Below are positions 47,414 to 55,562 of a stretch of 64,000 bases of DNA, one piece after another. The notes below the pieces were generated by a model. The model had not been told where the DNA came from. It saw only the letters and a list, made by a program, of their open reading frames with translations, and searched no databases. The stretch is taken from NCBI GenBank assembly GCA_009911355.1, contig QXXE01000004.1, positions 46,845-110,844 of the forward strand, in the 5' to 3' direction. The translations under genes and the position numbers were made by a program. The first letter of the stretch is position 1, and every line of letters begins with the position of its first letter. This DNA comes from Clostridiaceae bacterium (lineage in GTDB: Bacteria > Bacillota > Clostridia > Oscillospirales > Butyricicoccaceae).

Positions 47414-47490
47414 GCTCCCATCCTCTAACTGGAATAGGAGGCTGGCTTCTCAAGTCAGCAATGCGAGTTCGATCCTCGCTGGGAGTGCCA
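47414..47490 (+). tRNA. tRNA-Glu (CTC)
   Basis: Anticodon arm CTGGC-TTCTCAA-GTCAG, D-arm CCTC/GAGG, CCA encoded. Confidence 0.88.
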
Positions 47491-47497
47491 TAAATTT

Positions 47498-47574
47498 GGT
47501 GCCGTGGACGAATTGGTAGAGTCACCGCCCTTTCAAGGCGGAATTTGAGAGTTCAAACCTCTCCGGCATCACCA
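47498..47574 (+). tRNA. tRNA-Glu (TTC)
   Basis: Anticodon arm CCGCC-CTTTCAA-GGCGG, CCA encoded. Confidence 0.93.
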
Positions 47575-47590
47575 AGAAAGAGGTATTTTT

Positions 47591-47818
47591 ATGCCAAAGA
47601 AAAATGAGAGTTCTGGCAAGATTGTTAAGAAAATTCCGGCGTCTGAGAACGGCCCTGGTGTTCACTGTACTACAACTTCTGGGCAGGAGTATTTTATTAC
47701 CCAGTGTCTGGAACGGATGAGGTTTACGCTTTGGCATAAAGTGGACGGAGGATTTACGCAGATTGCCACAGCAAAATCTCCGCTTGACTTAGATGAAAAA
47801 ATACCTTGGGATAAATAA
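47591..47818 (+). CDS. Unknown 75-residue protein within the tRNA array
   Basis: ATG 47591 behind AAGAGG. Basic start (MPKKNESSGKIVKKI), then a beta-like domain (GQEYFITQCLERMRFTLWHK). It lies between two tRNA genes on the same strand and would be translated from the array transcript. Family unknown. Confidence 0.7.
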   Translation: MPKKNESSGKIVKKIPASENGPGVHCTTTSGQEYFITQCLERMRFTLWHKVDGGFTQIATAKSPLDLDEKIPWDK

Positions 47819-47822
47819 AAAT

Positions 47823-47898
47823 GGCCTCGTAGCTCAATCGGGAGAGCGCCAGCCTGTCACGCTGGAGGTAGCGGGATCAAAACCCGCCGAGGTCGCCA
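47823..47898 (+). tRNA. tRNA-Asp (GTC)
   Basis: Anticodon arm CCAGC-CTGTCAC-GCTGG, CCA encoded. Confidence 0.95.
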
Positions 47899-47901
47899 TA
47901 T

Positions 47902-47975
47902 AGGGGTCTGGTGTAACGGTAGCATGAAAGTCTCCAAAACTTTTGGTGAGAGTTCAAATCTTTCGGCCCCTGCCA
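47902..47975 (+). tRNA. tRNA-Trp (CCA)
   Basis: Anticodon arm AAAGT-CTCCAAA-ACTTT, CCA encoded. Confidence 0.95.
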
Positions 47976-47976
47976 T

Positions 47977-48052
47977 GCTGACGTAGCTCCAATGGTAGAG
48001 CAGTTGTTTCGTAAGCAGCGGGTTCAGAGTTCGAGTCTCTGCGTCAGCTCCA
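47977..48052 (+). tRNA. tRNA-Thr (CGT)
   Basis: Loop TTCGTAA, stem GTTGT/GCAGC, CCA encoded. Confidence 0.93.
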
Positions 48053-48055
48053 TTT

Positions 48056-48131
48056 GCTGGTGTAGCTCTAATGGTAGAGCAACCGTTTTGTAAGCGGTGG
48101 GTTCTGGGTTCGAGTCCCTGCACCAGCTCCA
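48056..48131 (+). tRNA. tRNA-Thr (TGT)
   Basis: Anticodon arm ACCGT-TTTGTAA-GCGGT, CCA encoded; similar to the preceding Thr gene, probable duplication. Confidence 0.95.
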
Positions 48132-48479
48132 TATTTGCCCGATTGAGATAACATATCACGGCTGTGAGTGGCGGTCGTAATCCAAGGTGGCCTCCTGTGA
48201 GGGAGTGACTGGGCATAAAAGAAAGAGCGGTTAGGTAGCGTTGTACTATCGAGGGCGTTGCGGAAGCTGCGCACAGGCCATAGCCGCACACAGATGGCAA
48301 CAGCCACGTAACTGCGGAAGCGTGGATATGTGCAACGGATGTCATGTACATCGAAATACCTTGGTAGACTCAGATGGGAAACACTAATCCCCCTGCTCCC
48401 CGATAGAAAGGCTGAAATATGGCACAGCGTAAAGGTGTGTGGTGAGACTGGGAGTGGAGTCACTTATGCAATTTATATA
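48132..48479 (+). other. 348-nt spacer in tRNA array, possible structured RNA
   Basis: No convincing frame. Repeated CTGCGGAAGC / TTGCGGAAGC words and several stems; no complete tRNA. Confidence 0.5.
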
Positions 48480-48565
48480 GGGGAGCGCCAGAGTTGGAGA
48501 GCTGGGGCGGACTGTAAATCCGTTGCTTTCGGGCTGAGTGGGTTCGATTCCCACCTCCCCTACCA
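48480..48565 (+). tRNA. tRNA-Tyr (GTA)
   Basis: Class II, loop CTGTAAA, variable arm TTGCTTTCGGGCTGA, CCA encoded. Confidence 0.93.
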
Positions 48566-48616
48566 CAAGTGTTTGTTGCTACCCGATATGCAACTAAAAC
48601 AAGGTCGGGTTCAAAT

Positions 48617-48707
48617 GGCGGAGTGGCCGAGTGGTTGATGGCACCAGTCCTGAAAACTGGAGGCGGTGATGAGCCGTCCGTGGGTTCAAATCCCACCTCC
48701 GTCGCCA
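48617..48707 (+). tRNA. tRNA-Ser (TGA), C33
   Basis: Class II, stem CCAGT/ACTGG, loop CCTGAAA with C at position 33, CCA encoded. Confidence 0.92.
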
Positions 48708-48840
48708 ACGGGATGTGTTGATATTTACCATTTTCTAACGACCCTATGATAAACGGTACGAAAAGGCGTTACCCCTACGAAACGGGCGGTGGTCTTATGC
48801 GCTGACCTGTGATTACCGTTAAACAAAAATGCGCATATAT

Positions 48841-48917
48841 GGGTTGATAGCTTATGAGGTCTGAGCGACGGTCTGAAAAACCGTAGGATGAAGGATCGTT
48901 ACCTTCTCAACCCACCA
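48841..48917 (+). tRNA. tRNA-Phe (GAA)
   Basis: Acceptor GGGTTGA/TCAACCC, anticodon arm ACGGT-CTGAAAA-ACCGT, atypical T-loop ATCGTTA, CCA encoded. Confidence 0.85.
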
Positions 48918-49216
48918 GCCTGAAAAGGCACACCTCTACCCTGGATGACGTGTGACGGTTCTGACACGTCGGTAAAATAAAAGTTGACCGAGTGCGGGTA
49001 GTATAAGGGTCGCTCCCTCCGGTGAAATTCCGGCGCAGACAAAACGCGATAGATAACCTAAACGCTGTAAGCAAAGCGGCATAGCCGATCAGGAGCGCGG
49101 CGGGCTAACATACCCCAACGGGACTTCGAGAGCCTGAAAAAGTATGTTTTGCACCCGTATCAGTGAGGGTAGGCCAGTGGGATACGGCCACACAGACCCT
49201 ACCCACCCTTATATAT
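48918..49216 (+). other. 299-nt spacer with strong stems
   Basis: GACGTGT/ACACGTC near 48945-48968, ACATAC/GTATGT near 49110-49150 and CCGTATC/GATACGG near 49157-49190. No frame and no complete tRNA; likely structured RNA. Confidence 0.5.
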
Positions 49217-49292
49217 GCGCCTGTAGCTCAGTTGGTAGAGCAGCTGGCTTTTAACCAGTTGGCCGGGGGTTCGAGTCCCTTTAGGCGCACCA
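49217..49292 (+). tRNA. tRNA-Lys (TTT)
   Basis: Anticodon arm CTGG-CTTTTAA-CCAG, CCA encoded. It duplicates the specificity of the interrupted minus-strand Lys gene. Confidence 0.95.
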
Positions 49293-49310
49293 GCAAAATA
49301 CTATAACGAC

Positions 49311-49348
49311 TAAAAAACCTCGGAATCTTCGGATTTCCGAGGTTTTGT
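49311..49348 (+). terminator. Terminator of the tRNA array
   Basis: AAAACCTCGGAAATCC-type stem (AACCTCGGAA..TTCCGAGGTT) then TTTTG. Confidence 0.9.
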
Positions 49349-49372
49349 CATATTAAGAAGGGAGGTCGCAGT

Positions 49373-50353
49373 ATGGCGGCAAAGAAACAGCTAAAGAAAC
49401 CTGCTCCTTTGAAAGTGAATAAGGATGCAAAACCGAGCGAGGCCGAGCCGCGTGTTGTTGAGGATAGGGTATATCGCTGTCCACGCTGCGGCCATGAGTA
49501 CACAAAGCAAGAGGGAAATTTTTCTCCTTCTAAGTCCCCACTGTTTAAGGGGAACAACGGTTACGTAGTTTACTGTCGTAAATGCGTGGCAGAAATGTTT
49601 GAAGAGAATATCCCGTTCTTTGATAAGGATGAGGATTCTGCAATGGAGCGCGTGTGTCAGATTATTGATCTATGTGTGGACGAAACAGCATGGGCCGCTT
49701 CACGAAAAATCAGTGCCAATCGCAATCGCATGAGTGGATATATCTCTAAGCTGAATATTAAGCAGAGCAGCAAAGAGTCCACATATTCCGATACGCTAAT
49801 CAGGCGCTTTGAGGCTGAGGTTGAAAATGCTGCGACTGTACAAGAGGCGGAGGACAATGACGATATTACAACTAATATCGAGGTGATCCGCAGATTTGGA
49901 TTGGGATTCTCTGATGGTGATTATGATACCCTGCAAGGAGAATATGACAGCTGGGTAGATCGCTGTGGTGCGCCTGTGGATAAACGACAGGATGAGCTTT
50001 ATGTTTCCATCTGCTATTTGAAGCTGAATTTACAAAACAGTGTGAAAAATAGTGCGGCAGGTGTTGGTGCTCTTGCAAATTCCTACAAGGCGTTTATCGA
50101 AGCGGCCACAACGGAGATTGAAGATCGTAAGAAGAAAGCAGAAGCAGAAATGCAGCTCAGTCCTTTGGGTGTGATGATTCGGGATATTGAGGAACATTGT
50201 CCGGCTGACTTCTATAAGGATAAGGCGATTTATGCTGATTATGACCATCTAAAAGAGTACATTCAAAGGTTCATGTTACGGCCACTCAACAACCTTTTAA
50301 CTGGCTCCAAAGAAATGGATAAGGAGTTTAACCTGTCTGGATCGGAGGAGTGA
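49373..50353 (+). CDS. Terminase small subunit-like protein with zinc ribbon
   Basis: 326 residues; GGGAGG upstream. The N-terminal zinc ribbon CPRCGHEY ... CRKCVAEM (residues about 36-72) is followed by a helical middle (AASRKISANRNRMSGYISKL) and a long helical C-terminus. The position directly before the large terminase gene (overlapping the start region) and the presence of a DNA-binding-like N-terminus point to the TerS role. It is longer than classic TerS, so the function is inferred from context. Confidence 0.65.
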   Translation: MAAKKQLKKPAPLKVNKDAKPSEAEPRVVEDRVYRCPRCGHEYTKQEGNFSPSKSPLFKGNNGYVVYCRKCVAEMFEENIPFFDKDEDSAMERVCQIIDLCVDETAWAASRKISANRNRMSGYISKLNIKQSSKESTYSDTLIRRFEAEVENAATVQEAEDNDDITTNIEVIRRFGLGFSDGDYDTLQGEYDSWVDRCGAPVDKRQDELYVSICYLKLNLQNSVKNSAAGVGALANSYKAFIEAATTEIEDRKKKAEAEMQLSPLGVMIRDIEEHCPADFYKDKAIYADYDHLKEYIQRFMLRPLNNLLTGSKEMDKEFNLSGSEE

Positions 50354-50355
50354 GC

Positions 50356-51477
50356 ATGAATTACGAAAAAGTTATGGATGAACGGCAGCGTCATGTACAT
50401 GAGCATTTTTCATCCTCAAACTATCTGGGAGATCCCCATAGAGTACAGAAACTAATGGATTGGATTACCTTTTGGAGAAGAAACCCAAGCCGTTTCGTAC
50501 AGTATTATTTTGGGATTACTCTTCACCTTTATCAACACATTATCTTGTTTCTAATGGATATCTTTCCAAGTATTTGTCTGGTTGCAGCGCGGAGTGCCGC
50601 AAAATCCTTTATCATTGCGATTTATGCTTGTAAGGAAGCAATTTTGCGACCAGGTGCGAAAATCGTCGTAGCTTCAGCCACGAAGGGACAGGCAAAGCTG
50701 ATTGTGTCTGAGAAAATCCAGAAGGAAATTCTACCTCGATCTCCGTTGTTGCAGGCGGAGATTGAGCGCATCCGTGATAATCAGAATGAAATTGAGGTTT
50801 TCTTCCATAATGGAAGCTCTATTATTGTGGTGCCGGCCAATGACAATGCTCGTGGACACCGTGCGACTGTAATGATTTATGAAGAGTTCCGTATGATTCT
50901 GAAAAACATAATTGATACCGTTCTCTCTCCTTTTCTATATGTGCGGCAGGTTCCATGTATTTTGAAGTATGAGGAATACAGTTCTTTGATCGAGGAGCCG
51001 AAAGAGGTCTATATCAGTTCTGCATGGTATAAAAACCATTGGATGTGGGATCAGATGAAGATCATCGTGAAAGATATGTTGAAAAAAGATTCTGCTATTC
51101 TGATTGGCATGGATTATAGCATTTCGTTGAAACACGCAATCAAACCAAGGGCGTTCCTTATCAAAGAACGGAACAAACTGGATAGTGTAGCATGGGCAAT
51201 CGAGTACGAAAACCAAATGATTGCCGAAAACGCCCACGCTTACTTTACTTACGAGATGTTGAATAAGAACCGTTGCCTAAAACGTCCATTCTATCCACGG
51301 AAAAACGAGGATGTTTTGATGCGGGCAAGAAATCTCTATGCTATTCCTCGGCAGCAAGGAGAAATCCGTATTATATCTTGTGATATTGCCACTGAGGGGG
51401 GAGACAGCAACGATAACTCTATTTCTCTTGTATTCGTGCTTTGCCAGAAAGTATGGAATACAAGACTTCTGATGTGA
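50356..51477 (+). CDS. terL: Terminase large subunit, ATPase part (frame 1)
   Basis: 373 residues from ATG 50356 (GGAGGAG). Walker A-like CLVAARSAAKSF near residue 75, Walker B VMIYEEF near 175, and the first nuclease aspartate in SCDIATEGGD near 340. The frame then ends in a non-homologous tail (QKVWNTRLLM). The nuclease domain continues in the -1 frame from about 51423 as CIRALPES. A single missing T in the run at 51422-51424 would join them. Packaging motor ATPase. Confidence 0.92.
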   Translation: MNYEKVMDERQRHVHEHFSSSNYLGDPHRVQKLMDWITFWRRNPSRFVQYYFGITLHLYQHIILFLMDIFPSICLVAARSAAKSFIIAIYACKEAILRPGAKIVVASATKGQAKLIVSEKIQKEILPRSPLLQAEIERIRDNQNEIEVFFHNGSSIIVVPANDNARGHRATVMIYEEFRMILKNIIDTVLSPFLYVRQVPCILKYEEYSSLIEEPKEVYISSAWYKNHWMWDQMKIIVKDMLKKDSAILIGMDYSISLKHAIKPRAFLIKERNKLDSVAWAIEYENQMIAENAHAYFTYEMLNKNRCLKRPFYPRKNEDVLMRARNLYAIPRQQGEIRIISCDIATEGGDSNDNSISLVFVLCQKVWNTRLLM

Positions 51478-52157
51478 ACGGAGAACACATTGAAGTTAAG
51501 CAAGGGTATCGCCGGCAAGTGGTGTATATGGAACCTCAAACGGAATTTGAAACAACCAAGCAGGCCATTCGGATCAAACAACTATTTACAGACTTTGATG
51601 CGGACTACTGTGTATTGGATACCAGAAATGCAGGTATTGCTATTTACGATGCCTTAGCGAAGGTTCTATATGATGTAGAACGCAATGTAGAATATGAGCC
51701 TTGGTCGTGCATGAACGACGATAACCTAAGATCTCGTATCGTAATTGCCGGTCAGAAAGAAGTAGTTTACTCTATTAAAGCCCAGTTGGAAACGAACAGT
51801 AAAATCGCTGTATGTATGAAAAATACACTCAACAGTAAAATGATTGAGCTAATGGTGCCCAATCAAGAGGGTGTGGAGGAACTACAGCGAATTGTTCCGG
51901 ACTATGAGACAGCAGATGTCGAAACTCAGCTTTTTTATGAGCGTCCTTTCTTGGAAACTGTAGCACTAATCAATGAAATGATTGGGCTGGAGTATACGGT
52001 GCAAAATCAAACTGGGCTTATTAAAATTGAAGAACGGTCTGGAGCACGGAAAGACCGGTATACTTCGGTATCTTATGGCAACTATTTCATTGAGCTTTTG
52101 GAGCAGGATCTATTTTCGGATAGTTCAGAATACGAATATGTAACATTTTACAATTAA
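51441..52157 (+). CDS. terL: Terminase large subunit, nuclease part (frame 2)
   Basis: About 238 residues in the -1 frame relative to the ATPase part. LPESMEYKTSDV, then YRRQVVYMEPQ, then the second nuclease aspartate in CVLDTRNAGIAIYDAL: the RNase H-like domain of large terminases. It lacks its own ribosome site and start, so it is the separated 3' half of the same gene. Homologous large terminases are single polypeptides. Confidence 0.9.
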   Translation: MPESMEYKTSDVNGEHIEVKQGYRRQVVYMEPQTEFETTKQAIRIKQLFTDFDADYCVLDTRNAGIAIYDALAKVLYDVERNVEYEPWSCMNDDNLRSRIVIAGQKEVVYSIKAQLETNSKIAVCMKNTLNSKMIELMVPNQEGVEELQRIVPDYETADVETQLFYERPFLETVALINEMIGLEYTVQNQTGLIKIEERSGARKDRYTSVSYGNYFIELLEQDLFSDSSEYEYVTFYN

Positions 52158-52171
52158 GGAGGTGAAGATTT

Positions 52172-53854
52172 ATGGCAGGTGAATCAAGATTTCGGTCATG
52201 GCTGACCAGACTGACAGGCGGGGAAAATCATCCAAGAGATACTACTGAGCAGAATGCGATTTCCTCTACAGTGGAAGCAGTTTTACATGAGTTCAACACT
52301 CAACTCGGAGCGGCCTATTTGAATGCGGTCGGTTGTGGAAGCTCTAAGACAGCACCATATTCTACGGAGCAGATTATCAGAATGGCGCAAGAACCTATGA
52401 GATACATTACTGAGCTGCGTCAGTGGGCACGTTGGGCGTATTACTCCAATGGGACGGTTGGCACTGCGATTGACGCCCTGACAAGTCTTCACTCTCTGGA
52501 TTACATTGTGACGGCAAGACCCAAAAAGTCCGGTGGTCAACGTAAAGGCTATCGCACTAATGCTGATCGGATGAATAGTGTTCTTCGTTCTATGCGCTAC
52601 AAAGAGGTGATTCGTGACGCTGTTTTTCATAATGCCAACGAAGGAATGTATGTAGGGTACATGGAAACCCGCACTATTCCTGTAGAGCGGAGGTTGGCGC
52701 TGACGGATGCGGATATCAATGGCATTACTGATATCAACTCTGCTGGCGTCAACACGGTAGTTATCTCTCTTCCTATTGAATATGTAAGAATTATTGGCCG
52801 TAGGAATAACTGCTACGAGGTAGCGTTTGATCTGCGGTATTTTGATGGTATGTTGGATGACGAGCGCAAGCGGAAATTACGTGGATTTCCTCGGCAAATT
52901 CAAGACGGCTGGGAAAAGTATCACAATGGTGGGTTTGAAAACGGCGCTACATGGCTGAGGTTGGATTGGCGCAAAACGATTGTAACCAAAATTAAAAGCA
53001 GTCAGAACGATCCGTATGGCGTTCCGTTTGCTGTTGCGGCTTTGGATGATATTGATTATGCCAAGTATTTTATCAATACCAAGCGTCATGTGTTGGATAA
53101 GGTAAACAATCAGATTTACTACGAGACATTTCCAGAGGGGAAAGATAAGGGTACTTCCGCTCTATCTCAGAAGCAACAGGAAAATCAGCATAACACGGTA
53201 AGACAAGCTCTGACACAGCGCACAAATTCCAGCGGCATTGCATTTTTCTCTTTGGCGGCAGGCACAAAAATGGATAGCCTGCCAGTCAATATTGACTTGC
53301 TGGACGAGGATAACGAGAATGCGATCAAAGAAGATGTGAACGAGGCTATCGGTGTGGGCGCGGCGGCTCTAAGCGGAAGCAGTTCCACAAGCAACTATGC
53401 TACGGCCATGCTGAATCTGGAGATTGTGGCAAACAATGTTTTTACATGGATTGAGGCTATTGTTGAGGAGTTGAACAAGTGCTTAAACTATAATGTAATT
53501 CGTGATAACAGTTATCGCGTAGAGTTTAGGGTCCTGCCTATTACATTTGCTAATCGGGAGAAGCAGGTAAAATATTTCTCTGATCTGTATGCGCGTGGCA
53601 AAGGGAGCTTGCTTGCATGGATTGCAGCAACGGGTATCAATGCTGACGACTATCTCTCTCTCATGGACTTGGAGTTGGAGGAAGATTTTGAAAATCGCTA
53701 CCCAGTCCATAAAACTTCGTTTACTGTGACGGGTAAAGACGCTCCAGATGGCGATGTAGATAAAAGTACCAGCGGTGATGCGCCACAAAATGCAAGCACC
53801 GCATCTACAACGGCTAATAATGGAAATGCAAGTCCATCTCCTTCTGATACGTAA
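52172..53854 (+). CDS. Portal protein
   Basis: 560 residues; GGAGG upstream. Follows terminase as expected. Helical N-terminus with AYLNAVGCG, a wing-like middle, and the clip/crown region with LSGSSSTSNYATAMLNLEIV; the C-terminal 45 residues are low-complexity Ser/Thr/Ala. Typical size and position for the dodecameric portal of HK97-type phages. Confidence 0.85.
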   Translation: MAGESRFRSWLTRLTGGENHPRDTTEQNAISSTVEAVLHEFNTQLGAAYLNAVGCGSSKTAPYSTEQIIRMAQEPMRYITELRQWARWAYYSNGTVGTAIDALTSLHSLDYIVTARPKKSGGQRKGYRTNADRMNSVLRSMRYKEVIRDAVFHNANEGMYVGYMETRTIPVERRLALTDADINGITDINSAGVNTVVISLPIEYVRIIGRRNNCYEVAFDLRYFDGMLDDERKRKLRGFPRQIQDGWEKYHNGGFENGATWLRLDWRKTIVTKIKSSQNDPYGVPFAVAALDDIDYAKYFINTKRHVLDKVNNQIYYETFPEGKDKGTSALSQKQQENQHNTVRQALTQRTNSSGIAFFSLAAGTKMDSLPVNIDLLDEDNENAIKEDVNEAIGVGAAALSGSSSTSNYATAMLNLEIVANNVFTWIEAIVEELNKCLNYNVIRDNSYRVEFRVLPITFANREKQVKYFSDLYARGKGSLLAWIAATGINADDYLSLMDLELEEDFENRYPVHKTSFTVTGKDAPDGDVDKSTSGDAPQNASTASTTANNGNASPSPSDT

Positions 53855-53870
53855 AGGGAGGTGAAGAAGT

Positions 53871-55067
53871 ATGGCTGAGAAGTTTTTTTATCCAATTTGT
53901 TATGAGATTTCCAGCGAAAGCAAGATTGCAGGCAGACGGCCTATCAAGGTCATCCTGCATGAAATCTTTCCAGACGATTCTACGTGGCAGGAGAATGGAA
54001 TCTCGTGGATTGAGAAATATGTACAAGCTAACCTGCATTCTGTAGTAGGTATGTCAATTACCGTTGAGTTTCTGACAGATGATAGAGACATTCCTTATGG
54101 GCACGGAATGACTGAGATTCGTGTACAAGATAACTTGCCTTTGTTTGAGGATGCTACTATGGTGGGGCATTTTGACAGGGCGTATATTGATGACGTTGAA
54201 ATTGATGGTGTAACGAAGCGAGTGTTGATTGCTGAGGGAACACTGGACGAGATGCGTTATCCAAAGTTTGTAGCTTGGCTGCGTGAGCATATGGCAGAAT
54301 CCACTATTAAGGGATCTGTCGAAATTGTTGGTAAAGCCGAGCATGATGGACACATTATTTACTCCGGCGGTTGGAAAGAGCAGGGTCGTATTCCGCAAAT
54401 CTATGATTACAGTGGCTATGCAATCCTTAGCGTCAAACCGGCTGATGAGGCCGCTATCGTGATGGAGTTAAATAATAAAAAGCAACAAAAGGAGGAAAGT
54501 ACCATGGATGAGAAGCTGAAAAATGAATTGATGGCGGTCATCTCCGGAGCTGTTTCCGAGTCCAATTCCAAGTGGGATGAATACTGGGCAAAGGTTGAGG
54601 CAAAGGATGCTGAGATTGCCCAGCTCCAGGCGGACATCAAACTCAAGGAGGCCGAAATCGCACAGCTGCGGGCCGACTTTGAGGCGGCAAATGCCGCACA
54701 AGCCGCTGCTGAGGCTGGACTGACTGAGGCAAATGCCGCCAAGGAGACGGCAGAAGCCAGTTTGAGTGAGGCTAACGCCAAGATCGCCCAGCTTGAAAGC
54801 GAAGCTGCCAAAGCCGAGCTAAATGCAGCATTGGCACCTTACACCGAGGAGCAGCAGGCGATCGCAAAAGAGGAGATCGACGCTTTCAATGAGAACCCCG
54901 GAAGTGTGGAAATCAATGCTATCGTGGGCAAGATTTGTACTGAGATGGTGCGCTTGTCACGCGAGAAGTCGGTTGCAGAAACCAACGCTGCCAGTGAAAT
55001 TGATGTTTTCGCTATGACAGACAGCACTAAGCTGGAAGCTGACGACGGTGAAGTCGATGTATTCTAA
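53871..55067 (+). CDS. Prohead protease fused to scaffold
   Basis: 398 residues; GGAGGTGA upstream. Residues 1-205 form a compact domain (HFDRAYIDDVEIDG, then RVLIAEGTLDEMRYPKFV) in the position of a capsid maturation protease; catalytic residues are not certain by eye. Residues 212-330 are a long Ala/Glu/Lys coiled coil (AEIAQLQADIKLKEAEIAQL) typical of scaffolds. An internal start (see 54504) suggests separate production of the scaffold. Confidence 0.75.
   Translation: MAEKFFYPICYEISSESKIAGRRPIKVILHEIFPDDSTWQENGISWIEKYVQANLHSVVGMSITVEFLTDDRDIPYGHGMTEIRVQDNLPLFEDATMVGHFDRAYIDDVEIDGVTKRVLIAEGTLDEMRYPKFVAWLREHMAESTIKGSVEIVGKAEHDGHIIYSGGWKEQGRIPQIYDYSGYAILSVKPADEAAIVMELNNKKQQKEESTMDEKLKNELMAVISGAVSESNSKWDEYWAKVEAKDAEIAQLQADIKLKEAEIAQLRADFEAANAAQAAAEAGLTEANAAKETAEASLSEANAKIAQLESEAAKAELNAALAPYTEEQQAIAKEEIDAFNENPGSVEINAIVGKICTEMVRLSREKSVAETNAASEIDVFAMTDSTKLEADDGEVDVF
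54504..55067 (+). CDS. Nested scaffolding protein (internal start)
   Basis: ATG 54504 within the protease frame is preceded by AAAAGGAGGAAAGTACC, a near-ideal ribosome site. It would yield 187 residues comprising just the coiled-coil scaffold and C-terminus. Same logic as lambda C/Nu3; expression is inferred. Confidence 0.6.
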   Translation: MDEKLKNELMAVISGAVSESNSKWDEYWAKVEAKDAEIAQLQADIKLKEAEIAQLRADFEAANAAQAAAEAGLTEANAAKETAEASLSEANAKIAQLESEAAKAELNAALAPYTEEQQAIAKEEIDAFNENPGSVEINAIVGKICTEMVRLSREKSVAETNAASEIDVFAMTDSTKLEADDGEVDVF

Positions 55068-55086
55068 GAAAGGAAAGTGAGAGGAA

Positions 55087-55545
55087 ATGAAAGCAAAGAC
55101 TATCGGTTATTTCAAGAATGTTCAGAACGTCGGCTACTGCAAAGCTGCTGTCGATCTGAAGGTGGGTATGGGCGTGATTCTGGATCGCGCTGCTAAGACG
55201 GCTAATTTGCCTGCCAGTGCGGATGAGGCTAAGGCGTGCCACCGCATCGTTACCAATATTAACGATAAGCCTGAGATGCACAATTACAGTGAGACTGTGG
55301 AGGTCAAGGAGGGCGAATATGTTCGTGCTGACGATTTGACTTCCGTGGCAAACATGGAGATGGAGTTTGCCGACTATGAGATCAACGGCGGTGTTGACAG
55401 TGTTGACGCTGGCGATACCCTGGTGTTTGGCACTGATGGCCTGATTGTAAAGGGCACAAGTGACGGCTACAAGGTGTACTTTGAGGTCATCGAGAAGACC
55501 GCGTATATGGGTAAGGGTATTCTGGCCGTTATCCGCGTGCAATAA
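55087..55545 (+). CDS. Capsid decoration-like protein
   Basis: 152 residues; GAGAGGA upstream. Beta-rich, located between scaffold and major capsid as are many head decoration proteins. Sequence does not identify a family. Confidence 0.6.
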   Translation: MKAKTIGYFKNVQNVGYCKAAVDLKVGMGVILDRAAKTANLPASADEAKACHRIVTNINDKPEMHNYSETVEVKEGEYVRADDLTSVANMEMEFADYEINGGVDSVDAGDTLVFGTDGLIVKGTSDGYKVYFEVIEKTAYMGKGILAVIRVQ

Positions 55546-55562
55546 TGAAGGAGGGAGAAAAC

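Noticed and set aside
48330..48638. 102-codon plus-strand frame
   Set aside because: It runs across tRNA-Tyr and into tRNA-Ser and has no ribosome site.
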